Numbered from the stretch's first letter, positions 1 to 6,695 are shown. The stretch: DNA of 8,459 bases from Bdellovibrionales bacterium (GCA_026648125.1 JAPKGD010000053.1:1-8459), one strand, 5' to 3'. Numbers and translations are program-made. The notes: generated by a model not told the origin, from the letters alone.

Positions 1-159
1 CAGGCCCCCGCCCGGCGTCGCCGCCAGGCGCGTGACGGCGAGCGCCTCCTCCGCCGGCAGCGTGGGCAGGAGCGCGCGCAGCAGGGCCGGCAGCACGTCG
101 TGTGCCTGTCGGTGCATGAAGTCCAGCCCCCAGGCCTCTTCGGCTGCGCGCGGTGTGGT
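1..159 (-). CDS. Fragment of an unidentified protein in a high-GC frame
   Basis: The minus-strand frame with codons at 1-3, 4-6 and so on is open from the window edge up to a TAG at 160-162, giving about 53 residues. Nearly all codons in the inner part end in G or C (CTG, CGC, GCG, CTC, GAG, GCC, GTC), as expected of a real gene in a high-GC genome. The peptide is helix-like with alternating Leu and Ala, and contains PALLRALLPTLPAEEALAVT followed by a Gly-rich turn. The stretch LLPTLPAEEALAVTR loosely resembles the region after the P-loop in ComM/YifB-type magnesium-chelatase-like ATPases. However, no Walker A motif precedes it, so I do not assign a family. There is no start codon with a ribosome binding site at the junction, so the fragment is probably the interior of a larger gene whose 5' part was lost there. 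The plus-strand frames of the same piece are Ser/Arg-rich and look like shadows. Confidence 0.35.
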
Positions 160-160
160 C
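1..160. other. GC-rich segment of different origin (probable chimeric or rearranged end)
   Basis: These bases are about 78% G+C by direct count (124 of 160), while the next 80 bases are about 45% G+C and the rest of the window looks similarly moderate. The change is abrupt, near base 160, and falls inside the still-open gspK reading frame. A CTAG palindrome at 160-163 puts a TAG on both strands at the boundary. The gspK frame continues through this segment without a stop, but its translation becomes an Arg/Gly/Ala/Pro-rich string unlike any GspK tail. A different minus-strand frame looks genuinely coding. The simplest readings are an assembly chimera at a contig end, or a real deletion or insertion that joined high-GC DNA to gspK. 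The sequence alone cannot separate these. Confidence 0.75.
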
Positions 161-1252
161 TAGGTATCGACTGCGTAAGTTTTCAATGTCAAAAGTCACC
201 GCAGTAATTTCCCGGTTCACATTTCCAAAACGTCCCGTGCTGCGAATTCTAAAATTGTATTCCGCTCCAAAAAGAAGCGGAATTCCTGACTTTTGAATCG
301 CTTTGGTGTCTACCCCGTAGCGGGAGGCATAAGTTAAAAAATCTTGTTCGTTTTTGAAAGGCCCACCCTCGGCGGGGTCTGACCGACGCTTGAGAATGGC
401 TGCGACGGCTTCTTCGTTCATGGATGGGTCAAGAGCAGCGATAACTTCCTTAGGGGCATAATTCACGTTTACGCCCTTTGTCCCAAAGATGGTCACTCGT
501 CCGATGAGTAAGTTGTAAAAATCTTCATTCATTCCCGCGACCATATTCAATTCTTTAATGGTCTTGAATGGAGCGTTTGGAGGAATAAAATCACTCCGAA
601 CTTCATAACGATCCCGCTCGTCGCCACCATTACGGCCTTGGGTGTCTTCATCCACCCAATCCATCATGTTGTTGACCAGCTCCTCGAACCTAGAGTCGCG
701 GTACTTTTTCTTGAACTCGTCATTGTTTTCCACTTCAGAGAGAAAGATCTTTAAAATCTGCGCTTTCGTAGCTTCTTGAAGCTGCTTTGATGCGGAACCG
801 AGGTCGTTAAGATCAATTTTTCCACCCTCGCTCTCAATGGTGGCGAGGTATTGACCATCAAATTTAGATTCTTTGACCAAATCAGCCACTTGGTCGCGGT
901 CAAATGAGCTCACCGAATCCGGAAGTACGGGCGGCCAGGTAAAAGGCATACTCCAAATTGGATCAAGTAAGGCCTGTTGAGCCGCCACCTGTTCCGCTCC
1001 GATGGCGTTGGTCAAAGAGGCGATGGCCTTTTTATAAATTAATATTCTTAAGAGGCTAATTTCAACTCCGGCTTTTGCGGAATAGTAAGCCTTGAGGCGG
1101 TTCACCTGCTGCCGGGCCACAATGTATTCAACTGAAGTGTCGTAAGAGACTTCTGTGGCGACAAAAATCATGATCATCAGGGCAAATATGGCCACCAAGA
1201 TGGCAACACCGCGCCGATTTTTGACAACTTTAAAGGGAGAGACGAACTTCAT
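2..1252 (-). CDS. gspK: GspK, minor pseudopilin of type II secretion (3' end replaced by foreign sequence)
   Basis: GspK is the large tip pseudopilin that caps the T2SS pseudopilus with GspI and GspJ. The ATG at 1252 overlaps the gspJ TGA as ATGA, with a purine-rich AAGGGG about ten bases upstream. The leader ends at Gly15, followed by a hydrophobic helix (residues 16-32). Glu at mature position 5 is absent (Val instead), which is normal for GspK. Family marks include GGKIDLNDL (143-151), the acidic DWVDED (198-203) followed by GGDERDRYE, and the helical domain TIKELNMVAGMNEDFYNLL with VNVNYAPKEVIAAL. A typical late beta segment, YNFRIRSTGRFGNVNREITA, then leads to VTFDIENLRSRY, ending at codon 363 (bases 164-166). 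Below about base 164 the frame enters the 78% G+C segment and stays open to the window edge (417 codons in all), but that tail is not GspK-like. The true C-terminus and stop are therefore missing. Identity of the 164-1252 part is secure. Confidence 0.9.
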   Translation of the reverse strand, partial: MKFVSPFKVVKNRRGVAILVAIFALMIMIFVATEVSYDTSVEYIVARQQVNRLKAYYSAKAGVEISLLRILIYKKAIASLTNAIGAEQVAAQQALLDPIWSMPFTWPPVLPDSVSSFDRDQVADLVKESKFDGQYLATIESEGGKIDLNDLGSASKQLQEATKAQILKIFLSEVENNDEFKKKYRDSRFEELVNNMMDWVDEDTQGRNGGDERDRYEVRSDFIPPNAPFKTIKELNMVAGMNEDFYNLLIGRVTIFGTKGVNVNYAPKEVIAALDPSMNEEAVAAILKRRSDPAEGGPFKNEQDFLTYASRYGVDTKAIQKSGIPLLFGAEYNFRIRSTGRFGNVNREITAVTFDIENLRSRYLDHTARSRRGLGAGLHAPTGTRRAAGPAARAPAHAAGGGGARRHAPGGDAGRGP

Positions 1253-2133
1253 TGAGCAGTAGCCCCTTCCTCACCAAGTGCGGGATCAGCTTTTGGCGGG
1301 GGATTATTGGGGTTGCGGACGGAGGCCACCAAAGTCATTCGCGTGGGTTTGCCGCTTTTGTCCTCTGTATTTTGGACTTCAATGGTGACTTCTACGGCAT
1401 TCGGAAAAATCCCCTTATTTTTTTCATCCGCCCTTTCATTGGTGAGCCAAGTTTTCTTCCATTCCGTGGTGTCTTCGCCACCCAAATAGCGAAACTCCAA
1501 ACGAGTTACGTTTTCGAGGAGGGCCGTGGATTCGCCTCCTTCGGTCACATCGTCATCGATAAAAGGAGAAATTCTTCGCATCAGACAGCGAGAGCTTTTA
1601 CCGCGCTCCTTTCGGCTCTTACACTCTCCCAATGTGTATCCAACCTCGGCTTGATCGCTCGTCCGTTCTTCCGAAGATATGCGTGCGTTGGCGAGAGCTG
1701 TAAAATCCAATCGATCGGCCTCACCCATAAATTGAGTTAGCACCTTCTCTTCTTTGAGTTTTAAAGGCTCCATGTTGGCGTAAGGATCCGGAGTGGGCGG
1801 AGGAGCGCCCCCTGCGGGAGGAGTGCCCCCAGGAGGGGTTGCGGGCGGAGGGGTTCCCTTGGCTTTAGCAGCCTCGATTTTCTTATTTCGTTCTTTCGCT
1901 GTTTCGTTGTAGAGGGCGATGTTGATGTCACGAAAATTAAAGGCTCGATTGATATCGTTCTCCATGACCTTAAGAGCCTCGCGAACACTTCCAACCTGAT
2001 CGATTTCCTTTTGAATTTTGGTGCGGTTTCTTAATGCCGTGCCAATACTCTGAGCCGTGAAGGCGGTAATAAAGGCCAAAATGGCCACGGCAATGAGGAT
2101 TTCAAGGAGAGTAAATCCACGTTGCGAACTCAC
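1249..2133 (-). CDS. gspJ: GspJ, minor pseudopilin with a proline-rich insert
   Basis: GspJ is a minor pseudopilin of the T2SS tip complex with GspI and GspK. The product is 294 residues, long for the family (usually near 200). The start is a GTG at 2133 that overlaps the gspI stop as GTGA, preceded by an excellent Shine-Dalgarno (GGAGGAGGG). The class III leader is very short, MSSQRG, with cleavage after Gly6. The mature protein begins FTLLE, giving the conserved Glu at +5, and continues into a hydrophobic helix (7-30). The conserved GspJ-type pattern RLEFRYLGG (211-219), with W224 and FPNAVEVTIEV (243-253), supports the assignment. Odd features are a Pro/Gly/Thr-rich insert at 94-117, a Cys171/Cys183 pair inside a basic stretch, and a Pro/Ala-rich C-terminal tail. 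The stop overlaps the gspK start, so the two are probably translationally coupled. Confidence 0.93.
   Translation of the reverse strand: MSSQRGFTLLEILIAVAILAFITAFTAQSIGTALRNRTKIQKEIDQVGSVREALKVMENDINRAFNFRDINIALYNETAKERNKKIEAAKAKGTPPPATPPGGTPPAGGAPPPTPDPYANMEPLKLKEEKVLTQFMGEADRLDFTALANARISSEERTSDQAEVGYTLGECKSRKERGKSSRCLMRRISPFIDDDVTEGGESTALLENVTRLEFRYLGGEDTTEWKKTWLTNERADEKNKGIFPNAVEVTIEVQNTEDKSGKPTRMTLVASVRNPNNPPPKADPALGEEGATAQ
1783..1854 (-). repeat. Low-complexity proline/glycine-rich coding tract in gspJ
   Basis: Residues 94-117 of GspJ are an imperfect repeat of short TPP, GTPP and APPP-type units. They are encoded by C-rich CCTCC/CCGCC-like DNA, visible on the plus strand as runs of GGAGG/GGCGG. 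It follows a Lys/Glu-rich helix (about 80-92) and precedes the conserved C-terminal beta part, so it is probably an exposed, disordered linker inside the periplasmic domain. Repeats of this kind can change length by replication slippage. Nothing suggests a separate gene or regulatory element. Confidence 0.7.
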
Positions 2134-2645
2134 TTCGACCCTCCTCCGCCGGCAGGCAGGCCGCCCAGATTGAGGTCTTGGGTGTAATCAACAAAATAGG
2201 TGCTCACTGAAAAGGGCACTTCATTTTTACCCGATTTTACAAAGATGGTTACCGTGCCTTCTTTGATCGCTTTAGAGATATACTCCTGCACCTGCTTGAT
2301 CATGGATAAAAACATTTCGTCTTTTTGGCCATCTTTGCCAAGAATGATCGGAGTGAGATCCGGCATTTCAAAATCTTTAACCTCAAAGGTCCATCGGTAT
2401 TGAGGTAGATCCGAGCCAAAATCACCTTCTTTGTCGACCACCTCATTCAGGGGCTTGTCTTTGTATTCAGTTTCAATCTCAACAAGCTTTCTTTCAAGAA
2501 GGAGAGCCACATTGTTGTAGAGCGTGGCCTTTCTCATACGGAGTAGATTTCCGGACCAAGCGGTGGTTACAACGACGATCCCACCCACCAGAATGACCAT
2601 GGCAATGAGAACCTCAAGAAGTGTAAACCCACGTTTAACCTTCAT
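2130..2645 (-). CDS. gspI: GspI, minor pseudopilin of type II secretion
   Basis: GspI is the minor pseudopilin that nucleates the GspI-J-K tip complex. The product is 171 residues, longer than the usual 120-130. The leader is MKVKRG, cleaved after Gly6. The mature N-terminus is FTLLEVLIAMVIL with Glu at +5 (residue 11), followed by a hydrophobic helix to about residue 30. The segment NNVALLLERKLVEIE (44-58) matches the conserved GspI helix in which an Ala/Leu-rich stretch is followed by a kinase-like 'A..LA..K..E' spacing. Extra length comes from a charged segment (about 95-125) and a Gly-rich tail ending AGGGGSK. The ATG at 2645 overlaps the gspH TGA as ATGA, with AAGGA nine bases upstream. 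The stop overlaps the gspJ GTG. The assignment to I rather than another minor pseudopilin rests on order and size as much as on motifs. Confidence 0.9.
   Translation of the reverse strand: MKVKRGFTLLEVLIAMVILVGGIVVVTTAWSGNLLRMRKATLYNNVALLLERKLVEIETEYKDKPLNEVVDKEGDFGSDLPQYRWTFEVKDFEMPDLTPIILGKDGQKDEMFLSMIKQVQEYISKAIKEGTVTIFVKSGKNEVPFSVSTYFVDYTQDLNLGGLPAGGGGSK
2139..2147 (-). promoter_or_regulatory. Strong Shine-Dalgarno of gspJ
   Basis: On the minus strand GGAGGAGGG ends five bases before the GTG at 2133. It decides in favour of this GTG as the gspJ start. The same bases encode the Gly-rich end of GspI, so the site lies inside the upstream gene and would be exposed by ribosomes finishing gspI. 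Confidence 0.75.
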
Positions 2646-3307
2646 TCGCTGAGTTCCTTTAGGGAAACATACTCGGTCATTATTTCGGTCTTACCGGTGA
2701 GTGGATGAACGATCAGTGACCACTTAATTTTTTCGCCGCCGGACAAGTGGATCACCGCTTCATCTGCGAGCCCCTGTGGGAAGAAATGAATGTAGGCTTT
2801 GCCGGTGGTGATCGGTTTTTCAGAGCGCTTGAGCTCCACATCTTCAAAGCGGAGGTTCCCTGGCAGTTCGCCGGCGCCCTTCGAAAGCTTGGCATCTTTA
2901 GAAAAAAGCGGGGGAGGAGCTTCGGCGCGTTCGTCACTACTCATCTCCGCCAATGCCTTTTCGCGCAATTCGTCCCCAGCCATCTCATCGGGGGTCAAGA
3001 CGGTACGGCCACTCGATTTTTCAACCCAATAAAGCTGCTCAGATTTTTTGCTATCGTCGCCCAGCTCAATGACCAGGCGATAAATGGTTCCTTGAAGTTT
3101 TGCACTAGTTTGAAGCTCCCGGGTTATTCCCGAGAGACGGCGAACCGCTTGTCGCATCTGATTGTTTTGCCCTCCCAAGCGAGGAAGTGCGAGGGCTACC
3201 ATGGCCGCCACAATGCCTAACACGACCATAAGCTCAAGAAGCGTAAAGCCTCGAGAGCCGGTTCGAACTGAATTTTGCTTAGAGATCCTGGCTGCTAATG
3301 TCTGCAT
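2642..3307 (-). CDS. gspH: GspH, minor pseudopilin of type II secretion
   Basis: GspH is a minor pseudopilin linking the tip complex to the GspG shaft. I start it at the ATG at 3307, giving 221 residues, because a GGGAG lies three bases upstream and the overlap with gspG is then only 29 bases. A further in-frame ATG at 3379 has no visible ribosome site and would overlap gspG by about 100 bases. From 3307 the leader is 20 residues, ending SRG (cut after Gly20). It is followed by FTLLELMVVLGIVAAMVALA, with Glu at +5 (Glu25) and the class III membrane helix. The C-terminal half has the GspH-like pattern AYIHFFPQGLADEAVIHL and then SLIVHPLTGKTEI, the beta strands and Gly turn of the FimT/GspH domain. 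A charged, Pro-containing middle (about 108-148) is probably a surface loop. The stop overlaps gspI as ATGA. Confidence 0.88.
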   Translation of the reverse strand: MQTLAARISKQNSVRTGSRGFTLLELMVVLGIVAAMVALALPRLGGQNNQMRQAVRRLSGITRELQTSAKLQGTIYRLVIELGDDSKKSEQLYWVEKSSGRTVLTPDEMAGDELREKALAEMSSDERAEAPPPLFSKDAKLSKGAGELPGNLRFEDVELKRSEKPITTGKAYIHFFPQGLADEAVIHLSGGEKIKWSLIVHPLTGKTEIMTEYVSLKELSE

Positions 3308-3689
3308 TTTCTCCCGAGCCGCCCTCTTTCTTGTCAGCCCCGAGAGAAATAATGGTGAAATTGCTGCCCTGAGATTCATAGACGAACTCTGAATTCCAAG
3401 GATCTTTTGGGGCGCGTCTTAAATATGGATCTGGGCCCCACTGCGAACATGAGGATGGTTGGGTGACTAAGGCCCCAAGACCCTCGGCTGATGTGGGGTA
3501 GCTGTTGCAGTCCGTATAATACATATCTAGCGCTTTGCTGATCTCACCGATCTGAATCTTGGCCTGGTTGATTTTGGCCTTCTTCATTCGCGCACTAATT
3601 TGGCCCGCCAAAATGGCGATGAGGCTCGCCAAAATCGCGAGAACAATCATAATTTCCAGTAACGTCATACCTTTACGATTTCTCAGCAT
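3279..3689 (-). CDS. gspG: GspG, major pseudopilin of type II secretion
   Basis: GspG is the major subunit of the periplasmic pseudopilus that pushes substrates through GspD. The ATG at 3689 follows a clear GGAGGA five bases upstream and gives 136 residues, the usual GspG size. A TTG at 3704 is in frame but overlaps that ribosome site and is less likely. The leader is MLRNRKG. Cleavage after Gly7 leaves Met at +1 and the motif MTLLEIMIVLAIL with Glu at +5 (Glu12). The hallmark YYTDCNSYPTSAEGLGALV (58-75), then PYLRRAPKDPWNSEFVY and SLGADKKEGGSGENADI (115-131), fit the GspG calcium loop, with Asp119 and Asp130 likely near the site. Two cysteines, Cys61 and Cys81, flank the segment before PYL and may form a disulfide. 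The gene lies 35 bases after gspF and its end overlaps gspH. Confidence 0.96.
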   Translation of the reverse strand: MLRNRKGMTLLEIMIVLAILASLIAILAGQISARMKKAKINQAKIQIGEISKALDMYYTDCNSYPTSAEGLGALVTQPSSCSQWGPDPYLRRAPKDPWNSEFVYESQGSNFTIISLGADKKEGGSGENADISSQDL

Positions 3690-3694
3690 GTTGT

Positions 3695-3700
3695 TCCTCC
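3695..3700 (-). promoter_or_regulatory. Shine-Dalgarno of gspG
   Basis: GGAGGA sits five bases before the ATG at 3689 on the minus strand. It selects this ATG over the in-frame TTG at 3704, which would place the ribosome site inside the coding sequence. A strong site fits the need for far more GspG than other subunits. Confidence 0.75.
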
Positions 3701-3724
3701 ACAATCGTTCAAGTGGGCGTGATA

Positions 3725-4948
3725 TTACCCGCCGATGTTCGACAATTCAAATATCGGAATCATGATTGCGAACACAATAAAGCCAATAACGCAACCCATC
3801 ACGATAATCATGATTGGTTCCATTAAAGAAGTTAGTCCATCTACTGCGCTTTTGACCTGAAAATCATAGGCTTCGCTCACTTGAGAAAGCATATTTTCTA
3901 ACTCACCCGTTTTTTCGCCGATATTGATCATGTGAATGACGAGTGGGGGAAACTGTCCTGATCTTTTAAGAGGGCCAGCGATGGATTCTCCCTCACTAAT
4001 GTTTTCTTTTCCGAGATCAATCGCGCGAGCAATGATTTCGTTGTTCACTACATTGCGTACTATGCCCAGCGCCGTCAGCATTGGAACCCCGCCGCTGAGG
4101 AGTGTGGCCAGGGTTCTTGTGAATCGAGATACGGCAACCATGCGGCTCAGTTTTCCGACAAGAGGGAGTTTGAGGTAAATGGCGTCCCACTGAACTGAGC
4201 CGGTCGGTGTCGCTTTCCAGCTGCGAAAGAGGGCATATCCAATAATCGCGCCAATAATTATGACGTGCCAATAATTGACGATAAACTCACTGCCGCTAAT
4301 GACGGCGAGGGTGTACCAAGGAAGTTGAATTTCTGGAAATGACTCGAACACCGTCATAATTTTTGGAATGACGAAGACACTCAAGATCCCCAGGAGGACC
4401 ACAGTAAATACCATCATGACGATGGGGTAGACCATGGCTGAACGAACTTTAGTGGCGAGTGCAGACTGAGCTTCTGTAAATTCGGCGAGTCGCAGCAAGA
4501 TCACGTCAAGGGTTCCTGACATTTCGCCGGCCTCGCACATGGAGACGTAAATGTTGTTAAAAATTTTAGGGTATTTGGCTAATCCGCGATGAAAAGACCC
4601 CCCTTCGTTAACTTGACTTTTGAGGTCTGACATCACTTCCGCAAGCGTAGGGTTTTCCATTTGTTCCGCGACGGCGGATAAACAGTCAACGAGGGGAATG
4701 TTGGCCTTGAGGAGGCTTGCCAGCTGACGAGTCATCGCGGACAAATCAGTGATGCTGACCGAGCGGCTCATAATAGGGGTGCGCCCGGCTTTATTCTTTT
4801 TTGCGGAGCGTGATTTATCCTTAAGCTCCTGAACGAAAATGCCGTCCTTTTTTAGCTTGATCCGTGCCGCTTTGGAATTATCCGCCTCGACACTCCCACG
4901 AACGTTCTTTCCGGACCGGTTTAAGCCTTTATACTCAAAAAGAGCCAT
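3725..4948 (-). CDS. gspF: GspF, inner-membrane platform protein of type II secretion
   Basis: GspF is the polytopic inner-membrane protein that couples the GspE ATPase to pseudopilus assembly. The 407 residues match the family length (about 400). The N-terminus MALFEYKGLNRSGKNVRGSV is the characteristic GspF/PilC opening. The first cytoplasmic domain (about 70-172) contains LASLLKANIPLVDCL and the conserved YVSMCEAGEMSGTLDVIL. Membrane helices are at about 173-194, 226-242 and 376-399. The second domain repeats the first: FTRTLATLLSGGVPMLTAL (276-294) and MINIGEKTGELENML (340-354). The tail ends IFELSNIGG, close to the usual IF.LN. ending. The start is nine bases after the gspE stop with no clear Shine-Dalgarno, so translation is probably coupled to gspE. 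Confidence 0.97.
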   Translation of the reverse strand: MALFEYKGLNRSGKNVRGSVEADNSKAARIKLKKDGIFVQELKDKSRSAKKNKAGRTPIMSRSVSITDLSAMTRQLASLLKANIPLVDCLSAVAEQMENPTLAEVMSDLKSQVNEGGSFHRGLAKYPKIFNNIYVSMCEAGEMSGTLDVILLRLAEFTEAQSALATKVRSAMVYPIVMMVFTVVLLGILSVFVIPKIMTVFESFPEIQLPWYTLAVISGSEFIVNYWHVIIIGAIIGYALFRSWKATPTGSVQWDAIYLKLPLVGKLSRMVAVSRFTRTLATLLSGGVPMLTALGIVRNVVNNEIIARAIDLGKENISEGESIAGPLKRSGQFPPLVIHMINIGEKTGELENMLSQVSEAYDFQVKSAVDGLTSLMEPIMIIVMGCVIGFIVFAIMIPIFELSNIGG

Positions 4949-4957
4949 GGATTAATA

Positions 4958-6643
4958 CTAAATATCCATTTGCGTGTTGGCGAGGATTTCTTCAATAGTT
5001 GAGAGGCCTGAGAGGACTTTTTGAATACCGTGGTCTCGAAGAGTGATCATTCCCTGGCGCAGAGCTTCCTTTTTGATCGTGCTGCCGTCTTTTCGCTGCA
5101 TAATCAGACTTCGAATGTCGTCATTAACGACCATGAGCTCCTGGATCACGCTTCGACCCAAATAGCCCTTCTGATTACACTCAGCGCAGCCCACGGCGCG
5201 GTGAACATTCGAGCCCGCCAATTGATCCCGCGTAATTTCAAGACTTTTGAGTTCAACATCGGTAGGTTGATAGGGTTCTTTGCAGTGCGGGCAAAGAACA
5301 CGAATTAAGCGCTGAGCCAAAACTCCTAGAAGTGAAGTCGCAATGAGAAAAGGCTCGCAACCCATATCAATTAAGCGAGGAAATGCGCCTGCAGCGTCGT
5401 TGGTGTGAATGGTCGAGAGCACCAAGTGGCCCGTGAGAGAGGCATTGATGGCGATTTCTGCTGTCTCTAAGTCACGAATCTCACCAACCATGATGATCTC
5501 GGGGTCCTGACGTAAAATGGACCGTAATCCATTGGCAAAGGTCAGGCCGATTTTTGAATTCACCTGAATCTGTCCAATGCCGTGAATTCTTTGTTCCACG
5601 GGATCTTCAATTGTAATGATGTTCTTGTCGACGCTGTTGATCTTTGAAAGACAGGCGTAAAGTGTCGTCGATTTACCGCTACCAGTAGGACCGGTGACGA
5701 GCAAAATCCCGTAAGTCTTTTGCAAAAGTGAGTCTAACTTTTTGAGGGAATCTTCAGAAAATCCCAATTGTTCCAATTCCAAGACCACATTCGATCGATC
5801 CTGAAGGCGAAGGACGAGCCGCTCGCCATGGGCCGTGGGAACTGTGCTGAGACGAACATCTATATCTTTACCCGCAAGCTTCAATGGGATTCTTCCGTCC
5901 TGAGGCAATCTCTTCTCTGCGATATTGAGGTTCCCCATAACCTTGATTCTCGAGGTGATGGCGTTTTGCAGTTTCTTCGGCGGTTTGAAAACCTCAAACA
6001 TGATCCCGTCAATGCGGAAGCGGACGGACATATCCTTTTCAAAGGGCTCAATATGTATATCTGAGGCCTTTTCTTTCACCGCTCGAAAGAGCAAGGTGTT
6101 GACCAACTTAATTACAGGAGCGTCATCGTCACCAGCTTCAAGCAGGTCTATGACAGGATCATCGAGGTCGTACTCTTCGCTTTCAATCTCGTCGAGTCCT
6201 TCCAACGCCGCAGTACTCTTCTCATAGACTCGATTGATGGCGTCTTGAAGTTTTGAGGAGGTCGTGATCAGAGGTTGGACGCGCTTATTAAAGCGAACTC
6301 TGAGGTCGTCCATGGCCCTTCGGTTCAAGGGGTTTGTGGTGAGCACGACCACTTTGTCCTGCTCGGCCTTGAAGGGAAGAACTTCATGTGTCTTTGCGTA
6401 ATTAATTGGAATATCCCGAACCATTTCGGCGGAAATGTCGTTGACCGGGATATCCTTGATGAAATCAAGTCTCAAAACGCGGCAAAGCTCAGCGACGGCC
6501 TCTTCAGGAGAGTTGTATTGAGATTTTCCCACGGTTTCTTCATAGGGAACCCCGTTTGAATCGTGGGTTTTCAAAATAGATCGAACCTCATCCTCTGTAA
6601 GAGAGGTTCCTTTAATCAGAAGGGACTCAAAGCTCGCCGACAT
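4958..6643 (-). CDS. gspE: GspE, type II secretion assembly ATPase
   Basis: GspE is the cytoplasmic hexameric ATPase that powers pseudopilus growth, docking on GspL and GspF. It has 561 residues. The N-terminal part (about 45-143) is a GspE N1E-type domain, followed by an acidic linker (about 150-174). The catalytic core carries ASDIHIEP (193-200), Walker A GPTGSGKST (318-326, Lys324), the Asp box TIEDPVE (344-350), Walker B RQDPEIIMVGEIRD (378-391, Glu388) and the His box TGHLVLSTIHTND (404-416). A zinc tetracysteine, CPHC at 451-454 and CAEC at 486-489, distinguishes T2SS-type ATPases from PilT. All catalytic residues appear intact. The start is firm: an in-frame TAA lies four codons upstream of the ATG at 6643. 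No Shine-Dalgarno is obvious, only an A-rich stretch. PilB is an alternative in isolation, but the operon makes GspE near certain. Confidence 0.97.
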   Translation of the reverse strand: MSASFESLLIKGTSLTEDEVRSILKTHDSNGVPYEETVGKSQYNSPEEAVAELCRVLRLDFIKDIPVNDISAEMVRDIPINYAKTHEVLPFKAEQDKVVVLTTNPLNRRAMDDLRVRFNKRVQPLITTSSKLQDAINRVYEKSTAALEGLDEIESEEYDLDDPVIDLLEAGDDDAPVIKLVNTLLFRAVKEKASDIHIEPFEKDMSVRFRIDGIMFEVFKPPKKLQNAITSRIKVMGNLNIAEKRLPQDGRIPLKLAGKDIDVRLSTVPTAHGERLVLRLQDRSNVVLELEQLGFSEDSLKKLDSLLQKTYGILLVTGPTGSGKSTTLYACLSKINSVDKNIITIEDPVEQRIHGIGQIQVNSKIGLTFANGLRSILRQDPEIIMVGEIRDLETAEIAINASLTGHLVLSTIHTNDAAGAFPRLIDMGCEPFLIATSLLGVLAQRLIRVLCPHCKEPYQPTDVELKSLEITRDQLAGSNVHRAVGCAECNQKGYLGRSVIQELMVVNDDIRSLIMQRKDGSTIKKEALRQGMITLRDHGIQKVLSGLSTIEEILANTQMDI

Positions 6644-6670
6644 GGCCCGATATTAACTTTTTTTAGGGGT

Positions 6671-6695
6671 GCGGCACAAGAGGATATCGTGCCGC
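6671..6695 (-). promoter_or_regulatory. Intercistronic hairpin between gspD and gspE
   Basis: A perfect 7-bp inverted repeat, GCGGCAC and GTGCCGC, with an 11-base loop occupies nearly half of the 58-base gspD-gspE gap. On the transcribed strand it is followed by ACCCC and a run of A, not U, so it is not a typical intrinsic terminator. It may instead stabilise the gspD message or mark an RNA-processing site, which would allow gspD and gspE to be expressed at different levels. This is inference from position and structure only. Confidence 0.45.

Noticed and set aside
2..163. Plus-strand frame through the GC-rich end that stops at TAG 161-163, as a gene convergent with gspK
   Set aside because: Its translation is Ser/Arg/Ala-rich and low in hydrophobic residues, as expected of a shadow. 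The minus-strand frame of the same piece looks more like a protein.
259..283. 8-bp inverted repeat with a 9-base loop inside gspK, followed by a short U-rich stretch on the transcribed strand
   Set aside because: About one such repeat is expected by chance in a window this long. It lies within conserved coding sequence, and the U tract is weak, so I do not call a terminator.
1252..1740. Plus-strand open frame of 162 codons opposite gspJ
   Set aside because: It is antisense to well-supported GspJ sequence and has no recognisable domain or plausible context.
2747..3220. Plus-strand open frame of 157 codons opposite gspH
   Set aside because: The minus strand here encodes a clear GspH, and the plus frame shows no motif.
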